Part shown: piece after piece, positions 10,560-22,366 of the stretch
How positions within the stretch are numbered: the stretch's first letter is position 1
How the letters are laid out: each line of letters begins with the position of its first letter
DNA from: Cymbomonas tetramitiformis
Lineage: Eukaryota > Chlorophyta > Pyramimonadophyceae > Pyramimonadales > Pyramimonadaceae
Direction: 5' to 3'
DNA length: 64,000 nt
Assembly (NCBI GenBank): GCA_001247695.2
Contig: LGRX02025930.1
Span: forward strand, 1 to 64,000
Program-made: the position numbers and the translations under genes
The notes under the pieces: model-generated
What the model was told of the DNA's origin: nothing
Database searches by the model: none
Seen by the model: the letters and a program-made list of their open reading frames with translations, nothing else

Positions 10560-11320
10560 CGATGGCACAGATGATCATGGCGCATGCAGTGCGGTCGCTG
10601 CCCCGGTAGCACATGCATGGTGCATGCAGTGCGACCGCTGTCCCGGTAGCCCATGGCGCATGCAGTGCGGCTGCTGCCCCGGTAGCCCATGGCGCATGCA
10701 GTGCGGCCGCTGCCCCGGTAGCTCGCGCAGACCTCGCTGCTCCTGCAACTCGCGCGGACCTCACAACGCATGGCGCATGCAGTGCGGCCGCTGACCCCGC
10801 AGCCCTTGGCGCATGCAGTGCGGCCGCTGCCTCCGCAGCCCTTGGCGCATGCAGTGCAACCGCTGCCCCGGTAGCCCATCACGCACTATACGCAGCCGCT
10901 GCTCCGGTAGCCCATGGCGCATGCAGTGCGGTCGCTGCCCCGGTAGCACATGGTGCATGCAGTGCGGCCGCTGTCCCGGTAGCCCATGGCGCATGCAGTG
11001 CGGCTGCTGCCCCGGTAGCCCAAGCATGGCGCATGCAGTGCGGCCGCTGCCTCCGCAGCCCTTGGCGCATGCAGTGCAGCCGCTGCCCCGGTAGCCCATC
11101 ACGCACTATATGCAGCCGCTGCCCCGGTAGCCCATGGCGCATGCAGTGCGACTGCTGCCCCGGTAGCCCATCGCGCATGCAGCACGGCCGCTGCTCCGGC
11201 AGCCCAACGAGCACTATGTGCGGCCGCTGCTCAGGCAGCTCGACGCGCACTATGTGCGGCCGCTGCTCTGGGAGCCAATCGCGCACGCAGTGCGGCTGCT
11301 GCCCCGGCAGATCATTGCGC
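10560..11320 (+). repeat. 36-bp class tandem repeat array
   Basis: About 20 imperfect units built on GCGCATGCAGTGCGGCCGCT followed by GCCCCGGTAGCCCATG. Because the period is a multiple of three, frames stay open on both strands (for example ACSAAAAPVAHG on plus). I treat these as repeat translations, not evidence of a gene. Confidence 0.9.
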
Positions 11321-12150
11321 ATTATGTGCTGCAGTGGCGGCGCAGGCGGGTAGCCGTTGCGAGCCGGCAGAGCGTGCACTACATGCTGCCGCGGCGGCGC
11401 AGGCGGGCAGCTGCTGCGAGCTGGAAGAACGCGCACTGTGTGCGGCAGTGGCGGCGCTGGCGGGCAGCTGCTGCGAGCTGGAGGAGCGCGAGCTATGTGC
11501 TGCAGTGGCGGCGCAGGCGGGCAGCTGCTACGATCTGGAGAAGCGCGCACTATGTGCTGCAGTGGCGGCGCAGGCGGGCAGCTGCTGCGAGCTGGAGAAG
11601 CACGCGCAATGTGCTGCAGTGGCGGCGCAGGCGGGCACCAGCTGTTGCGAGCTGGCAGAGCGCGCACGGTGTGCTGCAGAGGCGGCGCAGGCGAGCAGCT
11701 GCTGCGAGCTGGCGGAGCGCGCACGGTGTGCTGCAATGGCGGCGCAGGCGGGCAGCTGCTGCGAGCCGGCAGAGCGTGCACTATGTTTTGCCGTGACGGC
11801 GCAGGCGGGCAGCTGTTGCGAGCTGGAGAAGCGCGTGCTATGGGCTGCCGTGGCGGCGCAGGCGAGCCGCCGCTGCGAGCCGGCAGAGCGTGCACTACAT
11901 GCTGCCGTGGCGGTACAAGCGGGCAGCTGCTGCGAGCTGGAAGAGCGCGAGTTACGTGCTGCAGTGGCAGCGCAAGCGGGCAGCTGCTGGAGGAGCACGA
12001 GCTATGGACTGCAGTGGCGGCGCAGGCGGGCAGCCGCTGCGAGCTGGAAGAGCGCGCACTATGTGATGCAGTGGCGGCGCAGGCGGGCAGCTGCTGTGAG
12101 CTGGAGGAGCGCGAGTTACGTGCTGCCGTGGCGGCACAGGTGAGCAGCTG
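11320..12150 (+). repeat. About 60-bp tandem repeat array
   Basis: About 14 units built on GGCGGCGCAGGCGGGCAGC, then TGCTGCGAGCTGGAG and a CGCGC-ACTATGTGCTGCAG block. Frames are open on both strands, for example AAVAAQAGSCCELEERA on plus. The array passes directly into the ORF segment beginning at about 12150. Confidence 0.9.
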
Positions 12151-13345
12151 CTGCAAGATGGCAGAGCAAGTAGAGTGCGCATATGCAGTGCACGATGGTG
12201 CCTGTGGGCTGAGTATATGTAATGAGGATCTTCAGCTCCAAGTTTGGCTCTTATGGCAGCATGCTCGCAATCAACGGATCCAAGAAGTACAACTCTCGTT
12301 CGAGATGCAGTCCCCGCACGCCGGCGAGGTGCCCGCTGATGCATGCATAACCGAGGTACAGCCCCTGCAGACCAGCAACGTGCCCCATGGCTGCATTAAG
12401 GATGGCTACTTAGCAGAGGTGGTGCAGCCCCCGCAGCCCGGAGAAGTGCCCCATGGCTGCATGGCTGATGGGCGCACGTCCGAGGTGCAGCCCCCGCAGG
12501 CCGGCGAGGTGCCCGCTGGCTGCACGGCTGATGGCCGCATGGCCGAAGTACAACCCCCGCAGCCTGGTGAGGTGTCCCATGGCTGCATGACTGATGGCTG
12601 CATAATTGAGGTGCCCCATGGCTGTGAGGTTGATAATTGCATAGTTGAGGTGCAGCCTCGGCAGCCCGGTATGACTGGGGAACAGCCCCCGCAGCCCGGC
12701 AAGGTGCCCCATGGCTGCGTGACCGATGGCTGCATGGCCAAGGCGCAGGTCCCGCGGCCCAACACGCACCTGGCAGCACCTCCCAAAGCGAGAAGGGATT
12801 GGTCACACGGCTATGGTGCGATCGCTGCGCGAACGAGCTGCCCCAGCAGCAGCGCTGAGTTGCGGCCGCCCACGGCAGCAGCGACAAGCCGCCCCAGCAG
12901 TGGCGCAGAGCTGCAGCCACCCACGGCAGCGAGCCTTGCTGACTTATTAGCAGCTCATGATCTTGCAGCCCCGACAGCCTACGGCGGAGCAGTCTCAGCC
13001 GTCCACGACCTTGCTTCTCCGGTGACCCGACGCGGCCTTGCTGACTCAGTAGCCTGCAAAGGTGTTGCCCCATCAGTGGCGCACAGCCTTGCTGCCTCGA
13101 AAGATTGCAGCAGCATTGTCCCAGCAGTCCGCAGCCCTGGTGCCCTAGCAGCTTGCAGCAGTAACGCACTATTGCAACAGCATACGCAGGAGGCGCTTGA
13201 CGGCTGCGCGATAGATGCGGCTTTTGGGTGGACATACGAGGACTTCCTCTACCCGAACGGCAAATGGTACCCCGTGAACACGGAGCCAACTTTACAGGCG
13301 TCAGTAGGGCACTTGGCAAGCAGCTCAAAAAGGGGGGGAGAATGG
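12150..13345 (+). CDS. PPQPGEV-repeat ORF segment, function unknown
   Basis: Part of a longer open frame (11357-13678). Unlike its surroundings it has a mixed composition. From about 12310 to 12740 it repeats EVQPPQPGEVPHGCM.DG about six times (roughly 22 residues each). Ala/Ser-rich sequence follows, then a non-repetitive segment containing FGWTYEDFLYPNGKWYPVN near 13225-13280, which looks like genuine protein. It ends near a G-rich tract at 13330 (AAAAAGGGGGGGAGAATGGG) that resembles the polypurine tracts in this window. No family recognised; the start is unknown. Confidence 0.3.
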
Positions 13346-13476
13346 GCAGCAGATAATGACGAGTTCGGCAACAGCAGCAGCGCTAAGCTGTCTCAGCGGC
13401 ACACAGCGCAGGCGCGAGGCTGCCCCAGCATCAACAGCAGCTTGCCCCAGCATTCCACGACGCAGACGCGAAGTTG

Positions 13477-16260
13477 CATACCTTGTTGCTCCTGCAGCTC
13501 GCGCAGACCTCGCTGCCCCAGCAACTCGCAGCAACCTCGCTGTCCCGGCAGTCCGAGCGAACTTCGCTGCACAAGCAGCTCGCGCACACCTCGCTGCGCC
13601 AACAGCTCGCGCACACCTCGCAGCCCCTGCAGCTCGCGCAGACCTTGCTGCCCCGGCAGCTCGCGCAGACAGCACTGAGCTGCAACCCTTGGCGGTGTGC
13701 GGTGCATACCACGTTGCGCTGCAGCCCTTGGCGGTGTGCTGCCCATACAGCGCTGAGCTGTTACTTTTGGCGGCGTGCTGCGCTGATAGCGCTAAGCTGC
13801 AGCCCTTGGCGGTGTGCTGCTCATGCAGCGCTGAGCTGCTACCTTTGGCGGCGTGCTGCGCATGCAACGCTGCGCTGCAGCCCTCGGTGGCGCACTGCCC
13901 CAACAGCGCAGAGCTGCAGCCTTTGGCGAAAGCGTGCTGCCCCATCAGCAGCGCTGGGAAGGCCTTGCGGCCCACGGCGCAAACGCGCTGCCGCCTACCC
14001 GCAGCGCTGAGCTGCAGCCCACGGCGCAAGCGCGCTGTCCCACCAGCAGTGCAGAGCTGCAACCCACGGCGCAAGCATGTAGCCCTGGTAGCGCAGAGCT
14101 GCAGCCCTTGGCAGCTTGCTGCCCATGCAGCGCTGAGCTGCAGCCCTTGGCGATGTGCTGTCCCGCCAGCGCTGAGTTGCGGCCCTTGGTGGCTCGCAGC
14201 CCCAAAAGCGCTGAGCTGCAGCCCACAGCGGCGTGCTGCCTCGCTGCCCCGCCGACAGCTCGCGCATACCTTGTTGCTCCTGCAGCTCGCGCAGACCTCG
14301 CAGCCCCTGCAACTCGCAGCAACCTCCCTGTCCCGGCAGTCCGAGCGGACTGCTGCCCCGGCAGCTCGCGCAGACAGCTCTGAGCTGCAACCCTTGGCGG
14401 TGTGCGGTGCATACCACGTTGCGCTGCAGCCCTTGGCGGTGTGCTGCCCATACAGCGCTGAGCTGCTACTTTTGGCGGCGTGCTGCGCTGGTAGCGCTAA
14501 GCTGCAGCCCTTGGCGGTGTGCTGCTCATGCAGCGCTGAGCTGCTACCTTTGGCGGCGTGCGTGCTGCGCATGCAACGCTGCGCTGCAGCCCTCGGTTGC
14601 GCACTGCCCCAACAACGCAGAGCTGCAGCCTTTGGCGAAAGCGTGCTGCCCCATCAGCAGCGCTGGGAAGGCCTTGCGGCCCACGGCGCAAACGCGCTGC
14701 CCTACCCGCAGCGCTGAGCTGCAGCCCACGGCGCAAGCGCGCTGTCCCACCAGCAGTGCAGAGCTGCAACCCACGGCGCAAGCATGTAGCCCTGGTAGCG
14801 CAGAGCTGCAGCCCTTGGCGGCTTGCTGCCCAAGCAGCGCTGAGCTGCAGCCCTTGGCGATGTGCTGTCCCGCCAGCGCTGAGCTGCGGCCCTTGGTGGC
14901 TCGCTGCCCCAAAAGCGCTGAGCTGCAGCCCACAGCGGCGTGCTGCCTCGCTGCCCCGCCGACAGCTCGCGCATACCTTGTTGCTCCTGCAGCTCGCGCA
15001 GACCTCGCTGCCCCAGCAACTCGCAGCAACCTCGCTGTCCCGGCAGTCCAAGCGGACTTCGCTGCACAAGCAGCTCGCGCACACCTCGCTGCGCCAACAG
15101 CTCGCGCAGACCTCGCAGCCCCTGCAGCTCGCGCAGACCTTGCTGCCCCGGCAGCTTGCGCAGACAGCACTGAGCTGCAACCCTTGGCGGTGTGCGGTGC
15201 ATACCACGTTGCGCTGCAGCCCTTGGCGGTGTGCTGCCCATACAGCGCTGAGCTGCTACTTTTGGCGGCGTGCTGCGCTGGTAGCGCTAAGCTGCAGCCC
15301 TTGGCGGTGTGCTGCTCATGCAGCGCTGAGCTGCTACCTTTGGCGGCATGCATGCAGCCTTCGGTTGGGCACTGCCCCAACAACGCAGAGCTGCAGCCTT
15401 TGGCGAAAGCGTGCTGCCCCATCAGCAGCGCTGGGAAGGCCTTGCGGCCCACGGCGCAAACGCGCTGCCCTACTCGCAGAGCTGAGCTGCAGCCCACGGC
15501 GCAAGCGCGCTGTCCCACCAGCAGTGCAGAGCTGCAACCCACGGCGCAAGCATGTAGCCCTGGTAGCGCAGAGCTGCAGCCCTTGGCGGCTTGCTGCCCA
15601 TGCAGCGCAGAGCTGCAGCCCTTGGCGAGGTGCTGTCCCGCCAGCGCTGAGCTGCGGCCCTTGGTGGCTCGCTGCCCCAAAAGCGCTGAGCTGCAGCTCA
15701 CAGCGGCGTGCTGCCTCGCTGCCCCGCCGACAGCTCGCGCATACCTTGTTGCTCCTGCGGCTCGTGCAGACCTTGCTGCCCCGGCAGCTCGCGCAGACAG
15801 CACTGAGCTGCAACTTTTGGCGGCGTGCGGTGCATGCCACGTTGCGCTGCAGCCCTTGGCAGAGCTGCAGCCCTTGGCGGCTTGCTGCCCATGCAGTGCT
15901 GAGCTGCAGCCCTTGGCGATGTGCTGTCCCGTCAGCGCTGAGCTGCAGCCCTTGGTGGCTCGCTGCCCCAAACGCGCTGAGCTGCAGCCCACAGCGGCGT
16001 GCTGCGCATGCACTACCGAGCTGCAGCCCACGACGGAAGCACGCTGCCCCATCAGCAGCACTGAGCTGCAGCCCATGGCGCAAGCATGCTGCCCTATCAG
16101 CAGCACTAAGACGCAGCCCACAATGCAAGCTCGCGCAGACCCCGCTGCCCCGGCAGCTCGCGCAGACCTCGCTGCCCCTGCAACTCGTGCGGAACTCGCA
16201 GTTCCTGCAGCTCGCATTGGGCTCGCTACCCCGGCGGCTCGCGCAGACCTCGCTGCCCCT
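13477..16260 (+). repeat. Higher-order satellite, four copies of about 700-790 bp built from 36-39-bp monomers
   Basis: Monomers centre on GCTGAGCTGCAGCCCTTGGC. The higher-order unit is marked by CATACCTTGTTGCTCCTGC at 13477, 14264, 14968 and 15738, giving spacings of 787, 704 and 770 bp. A second marker, CAACCCTTGGCGGTGTGCGG, sits about 200 bp later in the first and third units and about 120 bp later in the shortened second unit. Internal deletions explain the different lengths. Open frames exceed 500 codons on both strands (SAELQPLAVCC-type on plus, CSSALHGQQAAKG-type on minus); with a repeat period that is a multiple of three and high GC this is expected without selection. Confidence 0.92.
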
Positions 16261-16263
16261 GCG

Positions 16264-16542
16264 CAGGGAACATATCAAACTTTTATGTCGTACGGCCAAC
16301 ACTCAAAATGTCCATCGGCCAAGTTTCGGCCATCCCGGCCAAAATCTAAAATTGCCCGCGGCAGGCGCAAAATTTTAATGTTAAGTATGACAATATCATA
16401 AAAACCGCAAATTTTTGGGTTAATTTTCAAAATTTTACATAATTCGTTTCGGCCAACAAGCAAAAGCACACTCGGCCAAACCTCGGCCACAACCCTCATC
16501 GTACGGCCACAGACCGGCCATAGGGGGTTGATATGTTCCCTG
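16264..16542. mobile_element. hAT-type MITE with 8-bp target duplication
   Basis: The ends CAGGGAACATATCAA and TTGATATGTTCCCTG are perfect inverted repeats, flanked on both sides by CCCCTGCG (16256-16263 and 16543-16550). CAGGG termini with an 8-bp duplication are diagnostic of the hAT superfamily. The 279-bp core is AT-rich with several CGGCC motifs. It is inserted in the satellite and shares a core with the element at 36091. Confidence 0.9.
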
Positions 16543-16550
16543 CCCCTGCG

Positions 16551-17218
16551 GCTCGCGCAGACCTCGCTGTCCCAACAGCTCGCGCAGAACCCCTGCTGCA
16601 GTGTACCCACGCGACACCATGTCCCGCAAGGGCTGTGCTGGGAAAGCACGAGAACACCGCGCAGGAAGGAGTTTCGGCGTCCAGTACACAAGGCATGGGG
16701 TCAGCCCAAGCGGTATACGCGATCCCGCGCACCTTGTTGCACCACCTGTTCTGTGGGCTGAAGTTGGGAGAGCGCATGAGCGAGGAAAGCGCAGCGGCAG
16801 TCATGGACTTCATCGCCACCTTGACAGCGCAGACGGACGAGTTCCCGATGCAGGAACAAGATACTGGGGTCTAAAACCCTCAGGGCGCAAAGCAGCGCAA
16901 GACCCGCAGAGCGAGAGGAGTACCAAGGCTACAGAACCGTTTAAGCGTTGGCAGCGTAATTCGGGGATGGGGCTTCGGGAAACCTCCAGCGCGGAAGGGG
17001 ACTCAGACCCAAGGACTGGGGGGCACGGGACCCAAGAACCCGGGGCTTAGAAGCCAGGGGGACTCAGACCCAAGGACTGAGGGGCACGGGACCCGAGAAC
17101 CCGAGGCTTAGAAGCCAGCATCACTGTGCATGTTTGTTGATCCCCAGACAATGTAAATACAGGCGAACACTAAACGCTAGCGAGGACGTAAGCGCGCGCC
17201 TAAAAGGGGGGGAGAGTT
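16551..17218 (+). other. Repeat-unit 3' region with 60-bp duplication and polypurine tract
   Basis: After a short satellite remnant comes a non-repetitive stretch with an open frame (about 16533-16874) containing HHLFCGLKLGERMSEESAAAVMDFIATL, read here as residues only in short pieces; it has no recognised domain. Two direct 60-bp copies starting GGGGGACTCAGACCCAAGGA and GACTCAGACCCAAGGACTG lie at about 16997-17056 and 17057-17116. A polypurine tract ends the region at about 17217. Confidence 0.5.
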
Positions 17219-17944
17219 GTGCTAGGGTAAGTCACGAGACAGAATGACAGACGTGTCAGAATGACGAGTGACTGGCACTATGACAGTCACCAATGACAGG
17301 CATTTATATGACCAGATGACGAGAGTGTCTGACAGAAATGACTGACAGAAATGCCTGACCCGAAAGTGAGCTTTGGTGGGAAAACCAACAGTCAGAATTG
17401 GAGGGAACGCTGGGAGACCTCCAATATTGCCGAGTCAGCACAGTTATAATTATTCAGAGTGATATGGAGTGGGCTGGAATGATTGATAATGAAACTGGGC
17501 TAGTCGGCAGATTCTATGATGTGACAGATCGAGTTCTCATGAAACATGATGGGACCTGACAAGAGTCGACATCGAGTTATGTTCGAAAGTTCGAGATCTG
17601 AAAACCATAGCATAAGGCAGCCGAGCAGGCTGAATGAATCAGTTTGAAAATAGTTACGGTTGACAGCCACACCTGGTTGTTGGTAACTTCGACATTAAAG
17701 AGTTAAAAGATCCGATTCATATATATCATGCTTACAGCAATATATCTCCTTGTAGGACTGTGAACTAGGTTCCCTTCCTGCATTGCATTGTATCCGATAT
17801 TATCCATGTACTGTCTGTACATCCTATGATCATGGCATCATATTACCTGTAAGTGAACATTTGCTTACATACCTGAGTGTGAGACGAGGGCGCATCTCTA
17901 TAATTATACAAAAACATGAGTGTGAGACTGGTTCAGTCCTCACA
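17219..17944 (+). repeat. LTR flanked by polypurine tract and primer-binding-like site
   Basis: Starts TGTGCTAGGG after a polypurine tract and can end CCTCACA, giving TG...CA ends over 726 bp. Twelve bases further, TGGTATCAGCG (17956-17966) resembles the complement of initiator tRNA-Met used as primer by many LTR elements. It therefore looks like a 3' LTR from the left and a 5' LTR from the right. No second copy is in the window, so the ends are provisional. Confidence 0.55.
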
Positions 17945-17966
17945 CCCCGAACAACTGGTATCAGCG

Positions 17967-18355
17967 TGGTCGTGGTTCACGACTTCCGTTGGTATTAGCG
18001 TTCAACAACTCTGTACCAACATAAATTTTAGCTTGAATGTTCCGCCTTTGGGCGAAGAAATCGTGTCGAACAATTGGACACGTTCATTAACTAAAGACTT
18101 GTGCCGATAATAGAGCTCTGTGCCGATGATATCGTCATGCCTGATTCTGTTACTCCTCCACCAATCATCAGGCAAATCATGATACTTGTATTGCCATTGC
18201 AGATGTTCTCCCGGAATCTACCATGAATCATTTCATTACAGATCTTCTCCTGAAATCTGCTTTGTCATCGATTATTTTCCCCACTCGCTCACTTATGTGA
18301 ATATCCGATAACTCCCCATTATTCGCGAGTGGGGCATTGTCAGGGTTATGACCGA
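17967..18355 (+). other. Short internal remnant, no gene seen
   Basis: Sequence downstream of the primer-binding-like site. It has no long frame and no RT or gag motif. It ends in GCGAGTGGGGCAT just before the GTCATACAT repeat, so it could be a deleted retroelement interior. Confidence 0.35.
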
Positions 18356-18437
18356 TGACATATGTGTCATACATGTCATACGTGTCATACATGTCATACC
18401 ATGTCATGTCATGTCGTGTCATGTCATATGATATAAT
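18356..18437 (+). repeat. GTCATACAT-type microsatellite
   Basis: Nine-base units GTCATACAT/GTCATACGT grade into five-base ATGTC units over about 80 bp. Confidence 0.85.
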
Positions 18438-18529
18438 GACCTACAGTCGTCAGTACGGTCGACTGTGACATGTACAGTCATACCATCTGTCATCCACTCA
18501 CCATGAGTGACATCTGTCATCGAGAGGCT

Positions 18530-18900
18530 GATCACAGCATCTCGATGATGAAGCAAGACAGTTCTTGAAGAACAAACTGTTCTGAAGGGACTCGTCTTCG
18601 CTTCAAGCATGAATTGGACACCATGCGGGTATCACATGGCTTATTCGATCAGCCGATACTGTTGTTCACCCAATGCCTTCGGGTTCACAACCCAATTGTG
18701 GTAACGCCTGAGAGGCGTGGGGGCATTGGCGTAAATGAGAGAGCATTGAGCTCGAGCAGCACTTCTGGAGAAGAGACTGCACTCATACCCACAATACTCT
18801 GCGCGTGCTATTGTCGTTCAATAATAGCCGTGCCATACATATCGCTTGCATAGCGAGCCTTATCAGTGGTATTCTACTCGTCCACGCGACGAACGAGGAC
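18530..18900 (+). repeat. Dispersed repeat R, intact reference copy
   Basis: Matches, in reverse complement, two separated segments at about 54890-55174 and 61706-61800. The first shares GGTTCACAACCC and surrounding sequence; the second shares CTTCGCTTCAAGCATG. Here the two parts are contiguous, so this copy shows the pre-insertion state of the site split by the LTR element at 55175-61700. No coding content is recognised. Confidence 0.75.
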
Positions 18901-21240
18901 ACATAAGTGTGCAGTGCAGCAATAGAGATATATTGTATATTGTGTGTGCAACAGGTTCGCGGATCGCGCATACATACGGGCGACAGTGATCGCACATATA
19001 CGACATATATCGAATAATAACAACCGCTGCAGAATCAACAGCGAACGGAGTGCGCGAGGAATTACCGTCGCGAACGCATTCGCTCGCATAAACACCGTCA
19101 GAGGATAACAGTGACAAGGTGTGATTACCGCATACAGATCGCACACATATACTGTTATCATTCGCAGGGTTGTACGATATGCGACATACTGACGCGCGAA
19201 TGATCAAAACGTCATCAGTTTGTATGATCCGTACGCGCGATGGCATTCGTACCATATGCCACACATACCGGCGACAGAGATGTTCACCATTCGCAGCGCA
19301 TACATCAGCGACAGTGATAATTCGCTATCCGCACTAATTGTTCAGTGTAGCGCACGCATCAAAATTTCGTTATTGCAAATGGTTTGCAAAAATCGCTCGT
19401 CTACGCGCATACGATGATTTAGCTTGTCAGGATATACGCACACCTGCTATGATTCATTATGCTCAGACGACGCGCGATGAGGGTGCATAATTCATATATG
19501 CAGCACTTTATATAATATATGTAATGCTCGCACATAGCATACAGAGATGATGTTTATTTAGTTACTGGCAATTGTACATACAAAGTTTGCAGTCGGACAC
19601 ATAATATTACATCAGATGAATATGGATGCTGTGCAATCATATGTGTGTGTACCATATGTTGTGTGTGTAGCACATATCACACACACACACACACACACAC
19701 ACACATGCAGCATACACTATCCATTCATTATATACCAAGTGTATGCAGCAATACCATGCATCACTATATCATGCAGCAATGCTATGCATCATTATATCAT
19801 GCAGCAATACCATGCAGCATGATTCCACCATGTTATACATTGACATTTGCACACATGTATGCAGCCAACTTGATCACGATAACAGTTGGCATGCATAGTC
19901 ATATAGAACAGTGCATCAGATGTTGCATTAAATATCACATAGCATACCTGCTGTGCAAGTTTAAACTATAAACGAACCCACTTGGTATAAGGTGCCGATC
20001 ATGATCTTAAGACAGTAATTAGCTCAGTATTCCCTGACGTAGGATTTGGGATGGGATACTGTTCTACTGTTGATCAATGAAAGGAATACTCACCAGAGCC
20101 ATGTGTGAAATATACCAAGCAACTCGTCATTCACAACGAGATATGCAGAATTACATACACTAACCAAGTTGATATATATCATGTTAGCTACATGCTGTTA
20201 GTGGTATACAGATCATCTTATGTGATAAATCAATTTGGTATAGTGTACTAAATCAGCAAGTACCTATACATAAGTATAGTGTACTAAATCAGAAAGTACC
20301 TATACAGTGACTTATGTATTGTTATAATCACTGACATCATTATGTATAATGACATTACACTGACTCCTAAGTGTAATGATCAAGTCACTGACATCATTAT
20401 GTATGTTGACATTACACTGACTCATTAAGTGTACATGATCAAGTATTATATCAACATATGATACATAGATACATAGATACCATCCAACAAACACATGTGC
20501 GTGTTGGATGTCAAGCGATGGCGATACATATGGGACAGGATCAAACAACCTGCTGAAGGGCTGGATGGAGATATCTCCAGACCCGAAGGCAGTATACAGT
20601 GCTCAAACAACAGTTGGTCACTGTTGAGCACTGTCCATGCATCCCACACAATCGCTGGAGCAACTACATTATCTACTTATGCATTATGACAATTGAATCA
20701 GAAACCTGATCACAATTCAGTGCATACTTTGTACAGTAAATCAGTAATTCAACATGATATCTGACAAAGTAGATAGTAGAAATACTACGAGCATTTGCTC
20801 CAACTACTTAGTATCTGGGTGGCAACACCACCCAGAGAACTATCATGGATCCAAAGATATAAAGCAGATCTCCAGCAGACTCACTCGTGAGACTTTGCAA
20901 TGCGATCGACTGCCAAAGACAGGCGACAGAACCAAGGAGTAATCTCGCCTGAAAAGGTCATCTACGGAGTTGATAGTCCTAAGGAAGTTAAATATATATC
21001 GACAGACATCAGCCAGTGACTATAAGTCATTGTTGATAACACACACATTATCACCACTTTTTGCATGGTCGTGGGTTTCAATCAGCAAAACCCCATGTGT
21101 TGACCATCACATATCTTCACGAAAATGCCATGAAAAATATCATGTGTAAAAGTAAGATATGTTACATGAGTTCTGTAAGATGCACATAACACACACACTG
21201 CTATATATATACTGTAGTATATATATATATATATATGGCC
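18900..21240. other. Gene-poor AT-rich stretch with simple repeats
   Basis: I see no gene here. It contains a (CA)n run at 19679-19705 and a (TA)n run at about 21217-21236. A duplicated 33-bp AAATCAG-AAGTACCTATACA block lies at about 20246-20308, and a duplicated block with GACATCATTATGTAT lies at 20334-20437. Open frames are all under 135 codons and look random. Confidence 0.6.
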
Positions 21241-21600
21241 AGAAAAGGTGAAAATGGGTAAAATCCCATTGCGGGAGATTTCAAAATTGAAATTTGGACT
21301 CCATTTTTTCACGGAATATCATTTTATACCTATTAAGGTACCTGAAAATTTTTATGTGCACATTCATATCTCATGCAACACCCTAACAATCTTGTGTGTA
21401 ACACCTAGGGGTGTACATAGTGGCTGTAACTAAATGCGTGAAAAACTCACACGCATGATTTCAAAATGAAAATTTGGGTTCCATTTTTTTCGCCGATCCA
21501 ATTATTCAGCTATTGATAAATATGCCCAAAATATTACAGCACTTGTAACACCCTGTAACACCCTGAAAATCACATGTGTGTGTTAGGGGTGTAACATACC
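21240..21600. repeat. Pair of diverged direct repeats
   Basis: GATTTCAAAAT-GAAAATTTGG-TCCATTTTTT appears at about 21278 and again at about 21459. Each copy is followed by an ACACCCT-rich block and a TAGGGGTGTA motif. Probably two copies of an old element; no gene. Confidence 0.55.
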
Positions 21601-22366
21601 TCCTAAACACCACGTGATATACAGTGACATATGCTGGAAACAGCAGCTCAGGCAGTGGGGACCCGCTGCCGACGGTGAAACAACGGATCACTAAACTCGG
21701 ATATACAAACGATATATACCCGAGATGAGTGACACAGGCTGACCACCGAAGATGACATACAGGAATGACACTAGACTGTACGAACTAGTCGTAGCGTCAA
21801 TTCCAGCACACCACCTCATCTGAGGTGGACCAGCTAGTGACACTCACCACCCTAGCTACTAGAGTTTACAGAGAATGTCAAGATGTTAACTCTAGGGAGC
21901 TAGTCAAAGTCACAGGTGGCAAGATGAATGTACAGGCTAGCAAAATAATACTGCTAATGCCTATTACCCGCAGCTTAAGGTGGCTTAAGCCACCTTAACT
22001 TGAAGGGCTCATTGGGGCTTCCTCGGCGGTGCTTTCAAAATTTGGAGACCTATGTCGTCAAGATCTTGAGCTGCTCTTTCTGGACACTGCAGTGTCTTAT
22101 CAAAAGTTTGATCTGAGTTCATCTTGACCCTCAAAATCTCGGTTGAAGTAGGGTGGGTATTTCCCAATTTTCCTTAAGATGGCTTAAGCCACCTTAAGCC
22201 AATTAGCTCACGGGGGCTTCCTCGCAGGTGCTTTTCAAAATTTAGAGACCTATGATGTCAAGATCTCGAGCTGCTCTTTCTGCAGTGTGTTGCCAAAAGT
22301 TTGATCCGAGGTCATCTTGACCCTCAAAATCTCGGTTGAAGTAGCATGCCCTACAAATTATTGGCC

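Larger units (their letters stand above)
7358..17218 (+). mobile_element. Second repeat-filled unit ending in the same polypurine-tract/LTR junction
   Basis: About 9.9 kb of repetitive GC-rich sequence between two LTR-like segments. It ends in AAAAGGGGGGGAGAGT followed by TGTGCTAGGG, matching the junction at 6919-6940, so it looks like the internal region of a non-autonomous LTR element. It holds no RT, integrase or protease. Its contents are listed separately: a His/Cys-rich ORF, several minisatellites, a PPQPGEV-type ORF segment and a higher-order satellite. Confidence 0.5.

Noticed and set aside
10560..16400. Very long ORFs on both strands (up to 722 codons plus, 557 minus)
   Set aside because: They follow GC-rich repeats whose period is a multiple of three, which keeps all frames open. 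They have no domain and the two strands are equally open.
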